From the NCBI RefSeq assembly GCF_001509405.1, contig NZ_CP011502.1, positions 3,472,001 through 3,536,000 of the forward strand: a stretch of 64,000 nucleotides of DNA, written 5' to 3'. The DNA comes from Aeromicrobium erythreum (GTDB taxonomy: Bacteria; Actinomycetota; Actinomycetes; Propionibacteriales; Nocardioidaceae). How positions within the stretch are numbered: the first letter of the stretch is position 1; every line of letters starts with the position of its first letter. A program made the position numbers and the translations under genes. Shown here piece by piece: positions 60,168 to 64,000 of the stretch. The notes beneath the pieces are model-generated. The model saw only the letters and a program-made list of their open reading frames with translations. It was not told where the DNA came from and did no database searches.

Positions 60168-62354
60168 TCAGACGAACTTCTCGCCGTTCTTCGCCTTCTC
60201 CAGCAGCAGGGCCGGGGGCTCGAAGCGGTCGCCGTAGGTGGCGGCCAGCTCCTGGGCGCGGCGCGTGAACGCCTCGACACCGATCGAGCCGTCAGCGGCC
60301 TCGTAGCCGTTGACGTACTGGATCGCACCACCCTGCAGAGCCGGGAAGCCGATGCCGAAGATCGAGCCGATGTTGGCGTCGGGGACGGTGCGGAGCACGT
60401 TCTCCTCGAGGCACTTGATCGTCTCGAGGCTCATGATGAACGTCAGACGCTCCTTGAGGTCCTCGAAGTCGGGCTGCGTGTCCGACGTCGGGAACTGCTC
60501 GCGCAGACCCGACCAGAGGCCGACGCGCTTGCCGTCCTCGTAGTCGTAGAAGCCCGCACCCTTGAGGCGGCCCGAGCGGCCGAGCTCGATCATCGTGTCG
60601 ATGACGCCCTCGCCCGCGTTGCCCTCCCACGTGCCGCCGGCAGCCTCGACGGCCGCCTTCGACTCGTTGCGGATCTTCGTCATCAGCTCGAGGTTCAGCT
60701 CGTCGCTGAGCTGCAGCACCGGCGCCGGGAAGCCCGCGATGGTCGTGGCGCGCTCGATCGAGACCGGGTCGACACCCTCGGCGAGCATGCCGATGCCCTC
60801 GTTGACGAACGTGCCGATGACGCGGCTCGTGAAGAAGCCGCGGCTGTCGTTGACGACGATCGGCGTCTTGCGGATCTGCTGGACGTAGTCGAGCGCACCC
60901 GCGATGGCGGCGTCGTCGGTCTTCTCACCGGCGATGATCTCCACCAGCGGCATCTTGTCGACCGGGGAGAAGAAGTGGATGCCGATGAAGTCCTCAGGAC
61001 GCTCCACGCCCTCGGCGAGACCCGTGATGGGCAGCGTCGACGTGTTGGAGCCGAGCAGTGCGTCGGGCTTGACGACCTTCTGGATCTCGCCGAACACGTC
61101 GTGCTTGAGCTTGACCGACTCGAAGACGGCCTCGACGACGAGGTCGCAGCCCTCCAGGTCGGCGTAGTCGGCCGTCGGCGTGATGCGCGCGAGGAAGGCG
61201 TCGACCTTCTCCTGCGTCGTGCGGCCGCGCTCGAGCTTCTTGGCCAGCAGCTTCTCGCTGTAGGCCTTGCCCTTCTCGGCCGCCTCGAGCGAGACGTCCT
61301 TCAGCACGACCTCCATGCCCGCCTGCGCCGAGACGTACGCGATGCCCGCGCCCATCATGCCGGCGCCGATGACGGCGACCTTCTGGAACTTCTTCGGCTC
61401 GATGCCGGCCGGACGCGAACCGCCGGCGTTGATCGATCCGAGGTCGAAGAAGAACGCCTGCGTCATGTTCTTGAACTGCTGGCCGACGAGGAGCTCCACG
61501 AGGTAGCGGGACTCGATGCGGCTGGCGGTCTCGAAGTCGACCTGCGCGCCCTCGACCGCGGCGGCGAGGATGTTGCGCGGCGCCTTGTACGGCGCACCCT
61601 TCGTCTGCTTGCGCAGCATGGCCGGGAACGCGGGCAGGTTGGCGGCGAGCTTCGGGTTCGACGGGGTGCCGCCGGGCATGCGGTAGCCCTGGCGGTCCCA
61701 CGGCTGCTTCGCCGCGTCGTCGTCGCCCTGCACCGACTCGATCCACGCCTTCGCGGCGTCGAGGAGCTGGTCGGCCGGCACGATCTCGTCGATCAGGCCG
61801 ATCGACTTCGCCTTGGCCGGCTGCATGCGCGGACCCTGGAGCAGGATGTTCATGAGCGCGTCCTGCAGGCCGAACATGCGGACCGTGCGGGTCACGCCGC
61901 CGCCACCGGGCAGCAGGCCGAGGGTCACCTCGGGCAGGCCGACCTCGAGGCGAACGTCCGCGGCGATGCGGTGGTGGGCGGCGAGCGCGATCTCCAGGCC
62001 GCCACCGAGCGCGGCGCCGTTGATCGCCGCGACGACGGGCTTGCCGGCCGTCTCGAGCTTGCGGAGCGTGGCCTTGATGCCCTCGACGTTGTCGAAGAGC
62101 TTCTGCGCGTCGGCCGGGGTGGCCTGCGTCATCAGCTTGAGGTCGCCGCCGGCGAAGAAGGTCTTCTTCGCCGAGGAGATGATGACGCCCTTGATGCTGT
62201 CGGCGTCGGCCGCGATCTCGTCGACCAGGCGGTCGACGGCCTTCGCCATGGACGTCGCGTAGGCGTCGTTCATGGTGTTGGCGTTCTGGTTGGGGTCGTC
62301 GAGGACGAGGTTGACGATGCCGTTCTCGACCTCGTAGCGCACTGCTTCGGTCAT
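60168..62354 (-). CDS. fadB: Multifunctional fatty-acid oxidation protein (enoyl-CoA hydratase / 3-hydroxyacyl-CoA dehydrogenase)
   Basis: This 728-aa FadB/FadJ-type protein has a crotonase domain (1-260) with FFAGGDLKLMTQA and AINGAALGGGLEIALAAHHR plus the catalytic Glu regions. It also has an NAD-binding domain (around 345) AVIGAGMMGAGIAYVSAQAG, IHFFSPVDKMPLVEIIAGE, and a C-terminal dehydrogenase dimerization domain with GFFTSRVIG. It hydrates enoyl-CoA and oxidises the 3-hydroxyacyl-CoA. ATG at 62354 leaves a 20-bp gap to the thiolase upstream, so they form the alpha/beta trifunctional pair. Confidence 0.94.
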   Translation of the reverse strand: MTEAVRYEVENGIVNLVLDDPNQNANTMNDAYATSMAKAVDRLVDEIAADADSIKGVIISSAKKTFFAGGDLKLMTQATPADAQKLFDNVEGIKATLRKLETAGKPVVAAINGAALGGGLEIALAAHHRIAADVRLEVGLPEVTLGLLPGGGGVTRTVRMFGLQDALMNILLQGPRMQPAKAKSIGLIDEIVPADQLLDAAKAWIESVQGDDDAAKQPWDRQGYRMPGGTPSNPKLAANLPAFPAMLRKQTKGAPYKAPRNILAAAVEGAQVDFETASRIESRYLVELLVGQQFKNMTQAFFFDLGSINAGGSRPAGIEPKKFQKVAVIGAGMMGAGIAYVSAQAGMEVVLKDVSLEAAEKGKAYSEKLLAKKLERGRTTQEKVDAFLARITPTADYADLEGCDLVVEAVFESVKLKHDVFGEIQKVVKPDALLGSNTSTLPITGLAEGVERPEDFIGIHFFSPVDKMPLVEIIAGEKTDDAAIAGALDYVQQIRKTPIVVNDSRGFFTSRVIGTFVNEGIGMLAEGVDPVSIERATTIAGFPAPVLQLSDELNLELMTKIRNESKAAVEAAGGTWEGNAGEGVIDTMIELGRSGRLKGAGFYDYEDGKRVGLWSGLREQFPTSDTQPDFEDLKERLTFIMSLETIKCLEENVLRTVPDANIGSIFGIGFPALQGGAIQYVNGYEAADGSIGVEAFTRRAQELAATYGDRFEPPALLLEKAKNGEKFV

Positions 62355-62374
62355 GGTGTCTCTCTTCTCCTGGG

Positions 62375-63589
<1,215 letters not shown>

Positions 63590-63719
63590 GTCAGTGTCCT
63601 TCGTGTAGAACCTTCGGTGCCGATTGTGACACCACTACTGTCAGAGTTGCTAGGGGCCTGGCGGATCGTGACACGGGTCACGCCGGGCGGACGACGGGGA
63701 TGACGCTACGCTCTCGCAG

Positions 63720-64000
63720 GTGACCGACGGGCCGAACGAGACGATGAGCGTGGAGCAGCTGGCCACGCGTGTCGACATGACGGTGCGGACGGTCCGCTTC
63801 TACGCCGGTCGGGGGCTCATCCCGCCACCCCGGCGGGCGGGGCGCAACGGCTACTACGGGCCCGACCACCTCGCGCGGCTCGAGCTCGTCAAGGAGCTGC
63901 AGGCGCACGGCTTCACCCTGGCCGCCATCGAGGGCTACCTCGAGCAGATCCCCGCCGACGCGACGCCCGAGCAGGTGGCGCTGCACCGCACGCTCCTCGC
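63720..64000 (+). CDS. MerR family transcriptional regulator, N-terminal fragment
   Basis: The first 93 codons are visible. The winged HTH is clear: SVEQLATRVDMTVRTVRFYA then GRGLIPPPRRAGRNGYYGPD and HLARLELVKELQAHGFTLAA, the canonical MerR DNA-binding domain, followed by the start of the dimerization helix. A GTG at 63720 directly follows a TACGCT-like -10 element at about 63705, so translation may be leaderless; an ATG at 63744 is the alternative. The ligand domain is beyond the window. It is divergent from fadAB, which it may regulate. Confidence 0.85.
   Translation, partial: MTDGPNETMSVEQLATRVDMTVRTVRFYAGRGLIPPPRRAGRNGYYGPDHLARLELVKELQAHGFTLAAIEGYLEQIPADATPEQVALHRTLL

Overview
The window is a very GC-rich, gene-dense chromosomal segment from an actinobacterium. 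A Nocardioides- or Aeromicrobium-like member of the Nocardioidaceae fits best, by inference. The supporting signs are the fhaA-fhaB-pstP-rodA-pbpA-pknB locus beside a tRNA-Leu and crgA, an aryl-carotenoid (isorenieratene-type) gene set, a DUF222/HNH endonuclease, many GTG starts and many ATGA gene overlaps. I compared no databases; family calls come from motifs read in the translations.

Region 1 (1-7848) is ordinary core or accessory sequence. It holds a PadR regulator overlapping an ABC transporter ATPase cut by the window edge, a zinc-free MDR oxidoreductase, a NUDIX hydrolase, a LysE exporter, a DoxX protein, a universal stress protein and a TetR-like regulator with two helix-turn-helix segments. 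A short-chain dehydrogenase has one in-frame amber codon and an NmrA-like reductase is divergent from it. An alpha/beta hydrolase is frameshifted and loses its 3' end where region 2 begins.

Region 2 (about 7849-20694) looks like a horizontally acquired island. It has less extreme base composition, unusual gene content, an IS3-type element with 25-bp terminal repeats and a CAA target duplication, decayed reading frames, and one end next to tRNA-Leu(CAG). Its cargo falls into three units: (a) a translationally coupled operon of a SIR2-domain protein, a GT4 glycosyltransferase and a histidine-phosphatase; (b) a trypsin/V8-like serine protease with two paralogous large proteins of unknown function; (c) a thiaminase-I-like protein without a signal peptide. 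Units (a) and (b) are the best candidates for undescribed systems, and a defence or conflict role is an inference. No integrase or CRISPR array was seen.

Region 3 (20695-30201) is the growth and division locus: tRNA-Leu, fhaA, fhaB, pstP, rodA, pbpA, pknB (three PASTA domains), a DUF881 protein, a crgA made of two tandem CrgA-like repeats, and a histidine phosphatase.

Region 4 (30301-39188) is a carotenoid cluster: an IDI-GGPP synthase fusion, crtI, crtY-type cyclase, crtB, a cytochrome P450, crtU and a methyltransferase. Together they would convert IPP/DMAPP through phytoene, lycopene and beta-carotene to isorenieratene, possibly hydroxylated.

Region 5 (39238-54016) carries a fasciclin lipoprotein with a membrane sulfite-oxidase-like molybdoenzyme, a conserved unknown, a nitroreductase with an enoyl-CoA hydratase, an SDR, and an EAL protein. 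It also has two secreted proteins beside an ECF-type sigma factor that is divergent from a membrane-anchored kinase, then an OsmC protein, an NAD-binding/DUF2867-like protein, an APC permease and a methyltransferase.

Region 6 (54069-64000) holds an iron-siderophore ABC importer with a DtxR/IdeR-like box, an unknown protein, a DUF222/HNH endonuclease, a fadB-fadA beta-oxidation pair, and a MerR regulator cut by the window end.
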